In this document: in pieces, positions 28,678-36,670 of the stretch
Position numbering within the stretch: the stretch's first letter is position 1
How the letters are laid out: each line of letters begins with the position of its first letter
Assembly (NCBI GenBank): GCA_937911505.1
Contig: CALEMF010000014.1
Span: 124,001 to 188,000, forward strand
Length of the DNA: 64,000 bases
From: an uncultured Cytophagales bacterium
GTDB taxonomy: Bacteria > Bacteroidota > Bacteroidia > Cytophagales > Thermonemataceae
Reading direction: 5' to 3'
Translations under genes and position numbers: made by a program
The notes under the pieces: generated by a model
What the model saw: the letters and a program-made list of their open reading frames with translations, nothing else
What the model was told of the DNA's origin: nothing
Database searches by the model: none

Positions 28678-29475
28678 TTAACTTAATGCTTGTCTTTGTC
28701 TGACGGCCTCAAATACAATCACGGCAGTAGCTACCGAAACGTTCATAGAGTCTATCTCTCCTTGCATGGGAATGATAATATTTTGATCGGCGGCGGCCAG
28801 CCAAGTCGCTGACAAGCCTGTGGCTTCTGTTCCCATTACGATGGCGGTTGGTTTCCTAAAATCTATCGTAGTGTAAGGTTGAGAAGCAGACAGCGCCGCA
28901 GCATAAGTATGAATGCCCTGTTCTTTAAGGAAGTTAATACAAGTTTCAGTGGTACATACTACTACAGGTTTGGTAAAGATACAACCTATACTAGCCCGGA
29001 TTACATTAGGATTATAAAGGTCGGTTTTTGGATCACACACGATCACAGCGTCTACTTTAGCAGCATCTGCAGTACGCAGAATGGCCCCTAGGTTGCCTGG
29101 CTTCTCTACTGCTTCTAACACTACGAGAAGGGGGCTTTGTGGCAATACAAGCTGTGCTATAGGAGTAAAAACAGGCGCTGCCAAGGCTAGCAACCCTGTA
29201 GCGTTTTTCCGATAAGCTATTTTTTGAAATACCGTTAAAGAAACTTCTATGAATTGTGTTGGCTGCTGTTGCGCCAATAGCCGCGCTATCAGTGCATCAT
29301 CTGCTAACGCTTTACAAAAAAAGAGAGTCATTACTTTGAGATTTGCTTTAAATAGCAAAGTTATTTCTATTTCTCCTTCCACTACTATTAAACCTTGTTT
29401 TCTCCGTTCGGAGGCTTTTTCTTGAAGTTTTACGACATTTTTGATGGTAGTATTTTGCAGAGAAGAAATCATCAA
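28678..29475 (-). CDS. TrmH/SpoU-family RNA 2'-O-methyltransferase
   Basis: 265 residues. The SPOUT motifs are present: EAVEKPGNLGAILRTADAA (motif 1, conserved Asn and Arg), VMGTEATGLSATWL (motif 2) and IPMQGEIDSMNVSVATAV (motif 3, conserved Ser and Asn). An N-terminal RNA-binding part precedes them. It methylates a ribose in rRNA or tRNA with S-adenosylmethionine; the exact target (for example G2251 of 23S rRNA) cannot be decided. Its 3' end is 5 bases from the end of the DUF5686 gene. Confidence 0.92.
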   Translation of the reverse strand: MMISSLQNTTIKNVVKLQEKASERRKQGLIVVEGEIEITLLFKANLKVMTLFFCKALADDALIARLLAQQQPTQFIEVSLTVFQKIAYRKNATGLLALAAPVFTPIAQLVLPQSPLLVVLEAVEKPGNLGAILRTADAAKVDAVIVCDPKTDLYNPNVIRASIGCIFTKPVVVCTTETCINFLKEQGIHTYAAALSASQPYTTIDFRKPTAIVMGTEATGLSATWLAAADQNIIIPMQGEIDSMNVSVATAVIVFEAVRQRQALS

Positions 29476-29571
29476 AGTACAGGGAGTTAATATTTTGTAA
29501 AGCTAAAGGGAGTTTTTAGTTTTTACAACCTATCTGTATACTACTTGAGAACTAAACGAATCATACAAATA

Positions 29572-29602
29572 TTTCTAAATTAGGTTAGATTTTTTATTTT
29601 TG
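29572..29602 (+). promoter_or_regulatory. Candidate Bacteroidota-type promoter for the MarR gene
   Basis: TTTC (one mismatch to TTTG), a 19-base spacer, then TATTTTTG (29595-29602), matching TAnnTTTG. The ATG follows 44 bases later. Confidence 0.5.
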
Positions 29603-29646
29603 TTAAAACGCAATTACTATTACCTATTAATAATACAACTATCCTT

Positions 29647-30108
29647 ATGAATACTGAACACAACCCTCATGAGAAAAATAATGAGTACGAACGACTTATT
29701 CTTAATTTATCTAAAGCACATGCTTGGTTAGAAAATTGTCAAAATAAGGTACTGAAGCAATACGACTTGGCGACCCCACAGTACAATGTATTACGCATTT
29801 TAAGAAAACAAGCGCCAGAGCCCGCCAATGTAGCACTTATTACTAGAAGAATGACGTGTAAAATGTCGAATGCCTCTCGTATTGTAGACCGGCTCGAAAG
29901 AAAGGGCTTTGTAGCACGTATGGCCTCATATAGCGATCGGCGTACTACCCATATATTTATTACCAACGAAGGGTTGGATGTGCTGGGAAAAATAGAGGGT
30001 TGCCAACAACACTTTCAAGTTCAACTTGAGCCCTTTTCAATTGAAGAGGCGCAACAACTCAATCAATTACTAGAAAAGCTTCGCCAGAGCAACTTATCAA
30101 AAATGTAA
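29647..30108 (+). CDS. MarR-family transcriptional regulator
   Basis: 153 residues. The winged helix-turn-helix is visible: TPQYNVLRILRK, then MTCKMSNASRIVDRLERKGF (recognition helix) and the wing SDRRTTHIFIT with the typical DxR. Such proteins are usually dimers that repress nearby or self genes in response to small ligands. Nearest neighbours are the divergent RNA methyltransferase and the convergent UbiA gene, whose ends overlap it by 12 bases. The target cannot be told from the sequence. Confidence 0.9.
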   Translation: MNTEHNPHEKNNEYERLILNLSKAHAWLENCQNKVLKQYDLATPQYNVLRILRKQAPEPANVALITRRMTCKMSNASRIVDRLERKGFVARMASYSDRRTTHIFITNEGLDVLGKIEGCQQHFQVQLEPFSIEEAQQLNQLLEKLRQSNLSKM

Positions 30109-30990
30109 CGCAATACTCAAAACGCCTATTAGCATAATTACCTTACAGAAGGTGCTCAGAAAAGCATAATCTTTTACCCGATCTGCTCTGTACAAACGTA
30201 TAATTAACCAGGCTACTGGGAAAAAGATGATTCCCGCTAGGTAAATGACTACCCAGCGATCTAGAAAAAAAAAGCTAACGGCTAAGTTGGTGATAAAGCT
30301 TACGATGAGAACAAAGAGTAAAAGCTTTGTTTTGCGAATGCCCCACATAATGGGAAGCGTGTAACAGTCAAAAGCTTGATCGCCTTTCATGTCTTCCATA
30401 TCTTTGATAATCTCTCGAATAAGTGTGATGAAAAAGGCAAAGGAGGCATAGATATACAATACACCCTCTTGTGCTTGGTAATACACGGCTATGATGAAAA
30501 GCGTAAGGGCGGCAAGTAGGGCAATACTTAAGTTGCCTAAAAAGGGAAGGCGTTTTAAGCGATTAGAGTACAACCAAAGTAAAAATATAGCCCCTATAAT
30601 CACGATAAATATACGCCAGCCTAAGTAAAGCGCAATGAGCAGCGCGAGTGTATTGATTACAACATTGGCCCCCATCGCGACACGCCTACGAATAGACTTC
30701 CCTATTACTACTCGCTCTGGCTTATTGATAATGTCTATTTTTACATCATAGTAATCATTGATAATATACCCAGCCGCCGCGACCATAACGGTAGCCAGCG
30801 ACAAAAGAAAAAACTGTGTATCTAGAATATCTACTAAATGAAAAGGAGGCTTATCAATAATAAAAAGCTTGATGAGGTATTGCGTAAGTGCAATAAGCAA
30901 TAGGTTTTGAAAACGAATTAACTTTAAAAAACCTCGCAACGAGAAAGCACGCTGAAACTTGACGGATATAGAGGAAAAGATACTTGTCAT
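30097..30990 (-). CDS. UbiA-family prenyltransferase (geranylgeranylglyceryl-phosphate type)
   Basis: 297 residues with about eight to nine membrane segments. Both Asp-rich prenyl-diphosphate sites are present: NDYYDVKIDIINKPERVV and, later, DMEDMKGDQAFDCYT. The first motif resembles the subgroup annotated as geranylgeranylglycerol-phosphate geranylgeranyltransferase in Bacteroidota, the enzyme of archaeal-type ether lipid synthesis. A role in quinone or other prenylated-lipid synthesis cannot be excluded. A TAnnTTTG box lies 13 bases before the start. Confidence 0.82.
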   Translation of the reverse strand: MTSIFSSISVKFQRAFSLRGFLKLIRFQNLLLIALTQYLIKLFIIDKPPFHLVDILDTQFFLLSLATVMVAAAGYIINDYYDVKIDIINKPERVVIGKSIRRRVAMGANVVINTLALLIALYLGWRIFIVIIGAIFLLWLYSNRLKRLPFLGNLSIALLAALTLFIIAVYYQAQEGVLYIYASFAFFITLIREIIKDMEDMKGDQAFDCYTLPIMWGIRKTKLLLFVLIVSFITNLAVSFFFLDRWVVIYLAGIIFFPVAWLIIRLYRADRVKDYAFLSTFCKVIMLIGVLSIALHF

Positions 30991-31003
30991 GTAATTCGTT
31001 TTT

Positions 31004-31034
31004 CAAAAATAATAAGCTGCTTTTATAGAACGAA
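31004..31034 (-). promoter_or_regulatory. Candidate promoter for the UbiA gene
   Basis: On the minus strand TTCG (one mismatch to TTTG), 19 bases, then TATTTTTG (31011-31004). The box is 13 bases from the ATG, which would leave a very short leader. Confidence 0.4.
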
Positions 31035-31213
31035 GGTACTGGATAGAACGATCCCCTCTAACAAACTATTTCTTATGAAAAGAAATACTTGCCTTTATTT
31101 TATCCTATAAGAGGCTTTATCTGACAAAAAATAAATACAAATCCATTTCGATAGTACTATTTCTGTCTTATCTTTATACTCTTAATAATTATTCTATTAA
31201 ATACACATATACC

Positions 31214-31546
31214 ATGCAAGATTTGTTTAAAAAGTTTATTTATACCAGTATTGGTTTAGTATCAATCACTGCCGAAACCCTTAAAAGCACTGTAGATAAG
31301 CTCGTAGAGGAAAGCAAGCTCTCTTCTGAAGAAGGCAAGAAGCTCGTGGATGACTTTATGAAGAATACTGAGGATAAAAAAGACGAGTTTGAGTCACAGT
31401 TAAAAACCTTAGTAGAAAAGATTGTATCAAACTTTAAGTTTGTGACTGAAAGTGACCTCGATGAGGTAATGAAAAGAGTAGAAGCTCTAGAAGATAGAAA
31501 AGAAGCCAAGCCCAAAACAGTAAAGAAAGTGGCACCAAAATCTTAG
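31214..31546 (+). CDS. Phasin-like small protein
   Basis: 110 residues, almost wholly helical and charged, with a hydrophobic first third (LFKKFIYTSIGLVSITAETL) followed by Lys/Glu-rich amphipathic helices and a C-terminal tail KPKTVKKVAPKS. This matches the loose phasin superfamily pattern, proteins that coat polyhydroxyalkanoate granules or act as helical chaperones. No PHA synthase, depolymerase or reductase is in the window. The UbiB-like gene follows in the same direction after 71 bases. Confidence 0.65.
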   Translation: MQDLFKKFIYTSIGLVSITAETLKSTVDKLVEESKLSSEEGKKLVDDFMKNTEDKKDEFESQLKTLVEKIVSNFKFVTESDLDEVMKRVEALEDRKEAKPKTVKKVAPKS

Positions 31547-31586
31547 CTATTACTTCCAATTAATAAATACTGACTGTTTGTATAGG

Positions 31587-31608
31587 GATACCTTCTCGTT
31601 ATGGTATC
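31587..31608 (+). repeat. Hairpin before the UbiB/ABC1 gene
   Basis: Arms GATACC and GGTATC (31587-31592, 31603-31608) with a 10-base loop; two G-T pairs could extend the stem. It is 9 bases before the TTG start, so it may be a leader structure. Confidence 0.35.
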
Positions 31609-31617
31609 TTGGAGTAA

Positions 31618-33330
31618 TTGGTTTTGACCAAAGCTGATCGTATGTTATTCAATCGTACCGTAAAGAATATCAATAGAATTCGCCAAATGATTAACATTTT
31701 GGCTAGGCACGGCTTTGAAGACATCATTACCAATACTCCCCTAAGAAGGCTTGTCTCTACCAAAAGGCAAACGAACTGGCTTCGTCAAGATAAGCCTGTT
31801 TTTGACTATACCCGTTGGGAACGACTGCGAATGGTAATAGAAGAGCTAGGCCCTACCTTTATCAAATTTGCACAGTTGCTGAGTAATCGGCCTGATATTC
31901 TCCCTGCACCACTCATTGTAGAGTTCGAGAAGCTACAAAGCAATGTGCCACCTTTTGATGCCCAAATAGTAAAAGACACTTTTCTAGAAGAAACAAAACT
32001 ACCGGTAGAAGAAGTATTCAGCTTTTTCGATGAGATTCCAATCGGTTCGGCTTCTATTGGGCAAGTACATAGGGCGAGGCTGCACTCGGGCGAGGATGTT
32101 GTGGTAAAAATACAACGCCCTAATATTCAAACTAAGGTAGAAGTAGACCTTAATTTAATCCGAGAGTTTGTAAAGCTCACCGAAAACTTTTTCAAAAATC
32201 TAGGTATTCTTAATCCACTAGATGTAGTAGATACCTTTGAAGAAAGTATGCAGAAAGAGCTCAACTACATCCACGAGTTGAGACATTTAGAACAATTCAG
32301 AAAAATTTATAGCAACTACAAGCAGTTTCAAGTACCTAAGCCTTACAAGGCCTTCTCTACTGCTAGAATTCTTACCACGGAGTTCGTAAGTGGCTGTAAA
32401 ATCACAGATATTGTACAAATGAAAGCCTGGGGCTTGGTACCCGAAAAGGTGGTAGAAAGAGGCTTAGATATTTATCTGACACAAATATTTGAGTATGGCT
32501 TTTTCCATGCGGATCCTCACCCTGGTAATGTATTAGTACAACCCAATGGGCACATCGTTCTGATTGATTTTGGCATGGTAGGTAAGCTGACGCGACAACA
32601 AAAATATGCCTTTGCTGGCATGTTTATCAGCCTAGCGAGAAAAGATGCCAAAGGAATGGCTATCAGCTTGCGTAGGTTGGCTTTCGATAGTGACATAGAG
32701 AGTATGCGCGACCTAGAAGATGACCTCAACATTATGATAGACGATCTGGTCGTTTTAGATGTCGGCGATACAGGTATGCGAGAGTTCACTGCTAATCTCC
32801 AGAGTGTCATTTATAAGTACAGCCTTAAAATACCAGGTACGATCTTCTTAATTCTTCGTTCTCTGGTTATTTTAGAGGGCATTGGACAAGCCTTACACCC
32901 TGCTTTTGATACCCTTAAGGCGGTAAAGCCTTACGGTGCGAAGCAAGTGGCAGAGCAGTTCTCCTTAGAAAATGTTGGCTTTGAGGTTTCCAATACCCTT
33001 TCACAAATTGGTTCTCTGGTGTATAGGTTTCCTAGTGAAGCCAAAACGATTCTTTCTAAGCTTCGAAAAGGCGACCTTCATTTTCATATCGAATTCGATG
33101 GGCTCGATCGCATCCTCTATGAGGTAGACTCCATCGCCAATAGGCGCTCTATCACTTTGATCATATGTGCCTTGCTTATCTTTTCGGGTATCAGCCTAAT
33201 GGTCGATTTCTCTAAGCAGATTCCACACGTATTGGGCGTATCTTATGTAACGGTGATTGGCCTAGGACTTACTTTATTACTTACCATTGTTCTGTTAGTC
33301 ATGACCATACGTAAAGGTCGTAATCTATAG
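31618..33330 (+). CDS. UbiB/ABC1 (AarF) family atypical kinase
   Basis: Up to 570 residues from a TTG at 31618; an ATG at 31642 (562 residues) is an equally good start. Family hallmarks: GPTFIKFAQLLSNRPDILP (the KxGQ region, here KFAQ with Ala for Gly), IGSASIGQVHRARL (Ala-rich loop), VVVKIQRP (Lys), HADPHPGNVLV (catalytic loop) and LIDFGMVG (metal-binding DFG). The C-terminus has two membrane segments (ALLIFSGISLMV and VIGLGLTLLLTIVLLVMTI). Members support quinone or lipid metabolism. It is followed after 4 bases by csaA. Confidence 0.9.
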   Translation: MVLTKADRMLFNRTVKNINRIRQMINILARHGFEDIITNTPLRRLVSTKRQTNWLRQDKPVFDYTRWERLRMVIEELGPTFIKFAQLLSNRPDILPAPLIVEFEKLQSNVPPFDAQIVKDTFLEETKLPVEEVFSFFDEIPIGSASIGQVHRARLHSGEDVVVKIQRPNIQTKVEVDLNLIREFVKLTENFFKNLGILNPLDVVDTFEESMQKELNYIHELRHLEQFRKIYSNYKQFQVPKPYKAFSTARILTTEFVSGCKITDIVQMKAWGLVPEKVVERGLDIYLTQIFEYGFFHADPHPGNVLVQPNGHIVLIDFGMVGKLTRQQKYAFAGMFISLARKDAKGMAISLRRLAFDSDIESMRDLEDDLNIMIDDLVVLDVGDTGMREFTANLQSVIYKYSLKIPGTIFLILRSLVILEGIGQALHPAFDTLKAVKPYGAKQVAEQFSLENVGFEVSNTLSQIGSLVYRFPSEAKTILSKLRKGDLHFHIEFDGLDRILYEVDSIANRRSITLIICALLIFSGISLMVDFSKQIPHVLGVSYVTVIGLGLTLLLTIVLLVMTIRKGRNL

Positions 33331-33334
33331 CTTC

Positions 33335-33664
33335 ATGATTACTTGGGAAGATTTTGAAAAAATAGACATACGCGTAGGGACGATTATCCAAGCCCACCCT
33401 TTTGAGAAAGCGCGAAAGCCCGCCTATCAACTAACCATTGATTTCGGCCCTTTGGGCATTAAAAAATCAAGTGCGCAAATCACAACGCTTTATGCACTTG
33501 AAGCGCTCGAAGGGAAACAAATTCTTGCTGTCGTCAACTTTCCTCCAAAACAAATAGCCAACTTCCAATCAGAATGTTTAGTGCTCGGCATTTACGGAAC
33601 AGATAAAGAGGTGATCCTTATACAACCCGACCGAACTGTAAAGAATGGATGGAAGTTGGGCTAA
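33335..33664 (+). CDS. csaA: CsaA-type tRNA-binding/chaperone protein
   Basis: 109 residues, the usual CsaA size. It has the EMAP-II/tRNA-binding OB fold: DIRVGTIIQAHPFEKARKPA, then GIKKSSAQIT and LAVVNFPPKQIA. Members bind tRNA or act as secretion chaperones in Bacillus. The gene begins 4 bases after the UbiB-like gene and is probably in the same transcript. Confidence 0.92.
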   Translation: MITWEDFEKIDIRVGTIIQAHPFEKARKPAYQLTIDFGPLGIKKSSAQITTLYALEALEGKQILAVVNFPPKQIANFQSECLVLGIYGTDKEVILIQPDRTVKNGWKLG

Positions 33665-33685
33665 TCAAAGAGGCTGCGCTGATGG

Positions 33686-34522
33686 TTACTTCATCTTTTT
33701 CACCTTAGGTTTGTTTTCCTCTTCTTCCATTTCCTCTTCTTCCTCTGTCTGCATGGCTTCGTACAACTCAAAGATGGTATCAGGTACCAATTTATTCTCT
33801 TGAAAGATCGCCAGCTCTGGTTCTAGTACATTAGTATCGATTAAGTCGAACTCAAAAAGCTCATCTATACGACGTTTCAAATGCGCTAGGTTGGCATCTA
33901 ACACATCGCAGGTAACTACTGAGATAAAGGTAACATCATCGTCATAGTCAGAATTATCGAAAATGCCCTCTTCTTCTCTAAGTTGTTCCATTTGTTCATC
34001 ATCTAGATAATAGTCTATGAGTTTAGCAAAAATTTGTTCAATTGTTTTTTGGTGTACCGGGTAGTAATTAGCCATCTGTGCCAACCCTCCTGAAACAGCC
34101 ATCTTTACCTCTAGATGCATTTCATAAAGCATTGCTTCTAATTCACTCAAATAGCCTTGTCCATAGTGACATACATAATACCAAAACTCATCTACAAAAA
34201 AGGTTTCACCCAAAAGTTTATCGAGTGTGGCTTCATCTTCCTGTGTAAATTTCAGAAGATAATCAAATACCTTAGGTTCACCATTAATGTCTCTTAACAA
34301 ATAGAGGGCATGCCTAGGAGCAAAGCCGCCGCCTGCTTCACTGTATTCCTCAGTGTAGAGACGCGTATTGAGAGAAGCATCTTCTAGTATTTTCAATAAG
34401 TCATCGGTAGCAGCCTTGCCCAGCGTTATAATTTCTTGAAGAATCGCTGGATCGATGGTGTAATCTCCTTCATAAAGTGCATAAACCGCCTCATTTTTGA
34501 AGGAAAGGCGTGTATTACTCAT
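33686..34522 (-). CDS. Conserved protein, possibly DUF1186-like
   Basis: Start taken at 34522 (MSNTRLSFKN), giving 278 residues; a longer frame reaches 34558. The protein is acidic and helical, resembling HEAT-like repeats, with blocks such as HALYLLRDINGEPKVFDYLL and EAMLYEMHLEVKMAVSGGLA. The C-terminus is a run of Glu followed by a Lys-rich tail. The first part resembles DUF1186 in my memory, but I am not certain. No enzymatic motif is visible. It is convergent with csaA (21 bases) and divergent from the patatin gene. Confidence 0.6.
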   Translation of the reverse strand: MSNTRLSFKNEAVYALYEGDYTIDPAILQEIITLGKAATDDLLKILEDASLNTRLYTEEYSEAGGGFAPRHALYLLRDINGEPKVFDYLLKFTQEDEATLDKLLGETFFVDEFWYYVCHYGQGYLSELEAMLYEMHLEVKMAVSGGLAQMANYYPVHQKTIEQIFAKLIDYYLDDEQMEQLREEEGIFDNSDYDDDVTFISVVTCDVLDANLAHLKRRIDELFEFDLIDTNVLEPELAIFQENKLVPDTIFELYEAMQTEEEEEMEEEENKPKVKKMK

Positions 34523-34756
34523 TAGTAAAATGTATTTTAAAAAAGTAGAAGTAAGCAAAAATTTTATACGAACAATTTACAAAAAATGTTGATAGATAAT
34601 ACTGGCTTCTTTAAGATTTTTAAGCCTCTCGATTCATTTTTTACAACAGTTCTTTAACCAAATAGTAACACAACTAACGCGAGATGGCTTTTGCTTATAT
34701 CGATAGATTGTAGTAATATGTGTTGCTAAGCAAAAAATGAATTAAAAAATAGTATT

Positions 34757-35788
34757 ATGGCAAAGAAAAGTAAAAAAGATGTAAAGCATATTGCAGTAGC
34801 CCTGCAAGGGGGCGGTTCTCACGGTGCTTTTACTTGGGGAGTTCTCGACAGATTGCTTGATGAAGAAGAGATTGCCTTAGATGGCTTCTGTGGTACCAGC
34901 GCAGGAGCGATGAACGCAACAATCTTAGCGCACGGCTTACAGGTAGGTGGCCGCACCAAAGCAAAAGAACTCCTTTATACTTTTTGGAAGAAGGTATCTG
35001 ACCAAGCCATATTCTCCTTATTACAACCCAGCCTCTTAGATAAGTCTATAGATAATGGGAATATGGACTACTCTTTCGGTTTCTGGTTCTCTGAAATTGT
35101 TTCCATGTATGCTTCTCCGTATCAATTTAATCCAGTAGACTATAATCCACTTAGGGATATTCTTCTAGATATTGTTGACTTTGATAAGCTCAAATCCTGC
35201 GAAGAGACCAAGCTTTTTGTATGTGCTACTAATGTAAGAAGAGGAAGAGCAAAGGTTTTTGATATGGAGCATATTTCTTGTGACGCCGTACTTGCTTCTT
35301 GTTGCTTACCTTTCTTATTTAAGGCTATTACTATTGATGGAGAAGATTACTGGGACGGAGGCTACATGGGCAACCCACCTATTTTCCCTTTAATAGATGG
35401 TACAAGTTCTAGTGACATTCTCATTGTACAAATCAATCCCATTAATATTGATGAAACGCCTAAGGATGCTGTAGGTATTCGTGATCGTGTCAATGAAATT
35501 AGTTTTAACGCCAGCTTGATGCACGAGATGCGTAAAATTGACCTCGTAGATCGACTACTCAAGAAAGGCATGAACTTAGATGATAGATTTAGAGATATGT
35601 ATATCCATAATATTAACCCAGAGGTAGATCTTGCCTACTACAACGTATCGAGTAAGCTCAACGCCACCTGGGATTTCATCACTTACCTACATGACCTAGG
35701 TAGAAAATACGCAGACGAATGGATCGAAGAAAACCTTGCCTATGTAGGTGTAAAATCTACCTGTGATGTACGAGAGACTTTTTTGTAA
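34757..35788 (+). CDS. Patatin-like phospholipase
   Basis: 343 residues. The patatin catalytic elements are all present: oxyanion loop GGGSHGAFTWGVL, nucleophile GTSAGAMNA (G-x-S-x-G) and the Asp in DGGYMGNPP. It likely hydrolyses acyl esters of lipids. The N-terminus (MAKKSKKDVKHIAVALQG) shows no signal peptide, so it would be cytoplasmic or peripheral. The C-terminal third is of the type found in the DUF3734 patatin subgroup. It is a single gene, 234 bases from its divergent neighbour. Confidence 0.9.
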   Translation: MAKKSKKDVKHIAVALQGGGSHGAFTWGVLDRLLDEEEIALDGFCGTSAGAMNATILAHGLQVGGRTKAKELLYTFWKKVSDQAIFSLLQPSLLDKSIDNGNMDYSFGFWFSEIVSMYASPYQFNPVDYNPLRDILLDIVDFDKLKSCEETKLFVCATNVRRGRAKVFDMEHISCDAVLASCCLPFLFKAITIDGEDYWDGGYMGNPPIFPLIDGTSSSDILIVQINPINIDETPKDAVGIRDRVNEISFNASLMHEMRKIDLVDRLLKKGMNLDDRFRDMYIHNINPEVDLAYYNVSSKLNATWDFITYLHDLGRKYADEWIEENLAYVGVKSTCDVRETFL

Positions 35789-35797
35789 GAGCAGTAG

Positions 35798-36373
35798 CTA
35801 TTGGCTATAAGCCTTTAAATGCTCGTAGAGCCGATGCACAGGTAGCCCCATAACGTTGAAGTAAGAGCCTTCGATACGCTCCACACCCACCATACCCATC
35901 CATTCTTGTGCACCATAGCTGCCCGCTTTGTCGAAAGGCGCATAGGTATCTATATAATAATAAATTTCTTCGGTAGTTAAGGTTTTGAAGGTTACATAGG
36001 TCAAGTCGCTAAAAGCTGTTTGCTGTGCTTTTGTATACAGACAAACGCCTGTAATTACTTCGTGTACGCTACCAGATAGCCGTTGTAGCATTTCTACTGC
36101 TTCAGCGCGATCTTTGGGCTTGTTGAGTACGCTACCATTATGTACCACAATGGTATCTGCTGCAATGACCAACTCTTCTTGTATTTCTTCCTCAAAAGCT
36201 ACCGCTTTTTTCTTTGCTAAAAATGTAGGAATTTCATTGGTAGGCATCTCTTCAGGGAAGTGCTCTTCTACATTTTTTGACTTCACCTCAAAAGTAAGTC
36301 CTAAAGCTTGTAGTAGCTGTTGCCTACGTGGCGATTGCGAGGCAAGGATAATGGGTCGGGATATATTGAGCAT
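35798..36373 (-). CDS. maf: Maf-family nucleotide pyrophosphatase
   Basis: 191 residues from the ATG at 36373 (MLNISRPIILASQSPRR); the frame extends further but without support. Maf motifs: ILASQSPRRQQLL at the N-terminus, the catalytic Asp in VIAADTIV, and SYGAQEWMG near the C-terminus. It hydrolyses non-canonical or modified dTTP/UTP-type nucleotides and limits their incorporation. A decayed copy of its first codons is found on the same strand at about 37812-37863, on the far side of the protease gene. Confidence 0.92.
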   Translation of the reverse strand: MLNISRPIILASQSPRRQQLLQALGLTFEVKSKNVEEHFPEEMPTNEIPTFLAKKKAVAFEEEIQEELVIAADTIVVHNGSVLNKPKDRAEAVEMLQRLSGSVHEVITGVCLYTKAQQTAFSDLTYVTFKTLTTEEIYYYIDTYAPFDKAGSYGAQEWMGMVGVERIEGSYFNVMGLPVHRLYEHLKAYSQ

Positions 36374-36670
36374 AAACCAATTTAAGTCGTATTGTACCAC
36401 TTCGCATGCTAATATAATAGGCATTTCCGAAGAAACCACTTGGTGTCAGTTTTTATTTAAGGTGTACAGCACGCAGCATAGGCATTAAAGTCAATACATT
36501 TCAACTACTCAAAATCTTTCAAAAGTACTTAACCTTCTGGTACAGACGAAATGTTCTTTCTAGGACGTTGAACGCCCTGTTTAGAGGCTAAAATATCTTG
36601 TTTAAACAGCTTGATTGCTTTTATAGGCATTAATGTTGTGCCTTTATATATACTCATACACAATACATTT
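36374..36670. other. 297-base spacer between maf and the protease gene
   Basis: No recognised gene. It must contain the promoters of maf (minus) and the protease (plus), but no TAnnTTTG box was found. A 42-codon open frame on the minus strand (36529-36657, MSIYKGTTLM at its start and ISSVPEG at its end) has a protein-like, basic composition, but no evidence of expression. TAGGCATTAA occurs twice (near 36480 and 36624). Confidence 0.4.

Noticed and set aside
31601-31627. ATG 17 bases before the UbiB-like TTG, suggesting a frameshifted longer N-terminus
   Set aside because: It is in another frame and meets a stop after eight codons; the coding frame needs no extension.
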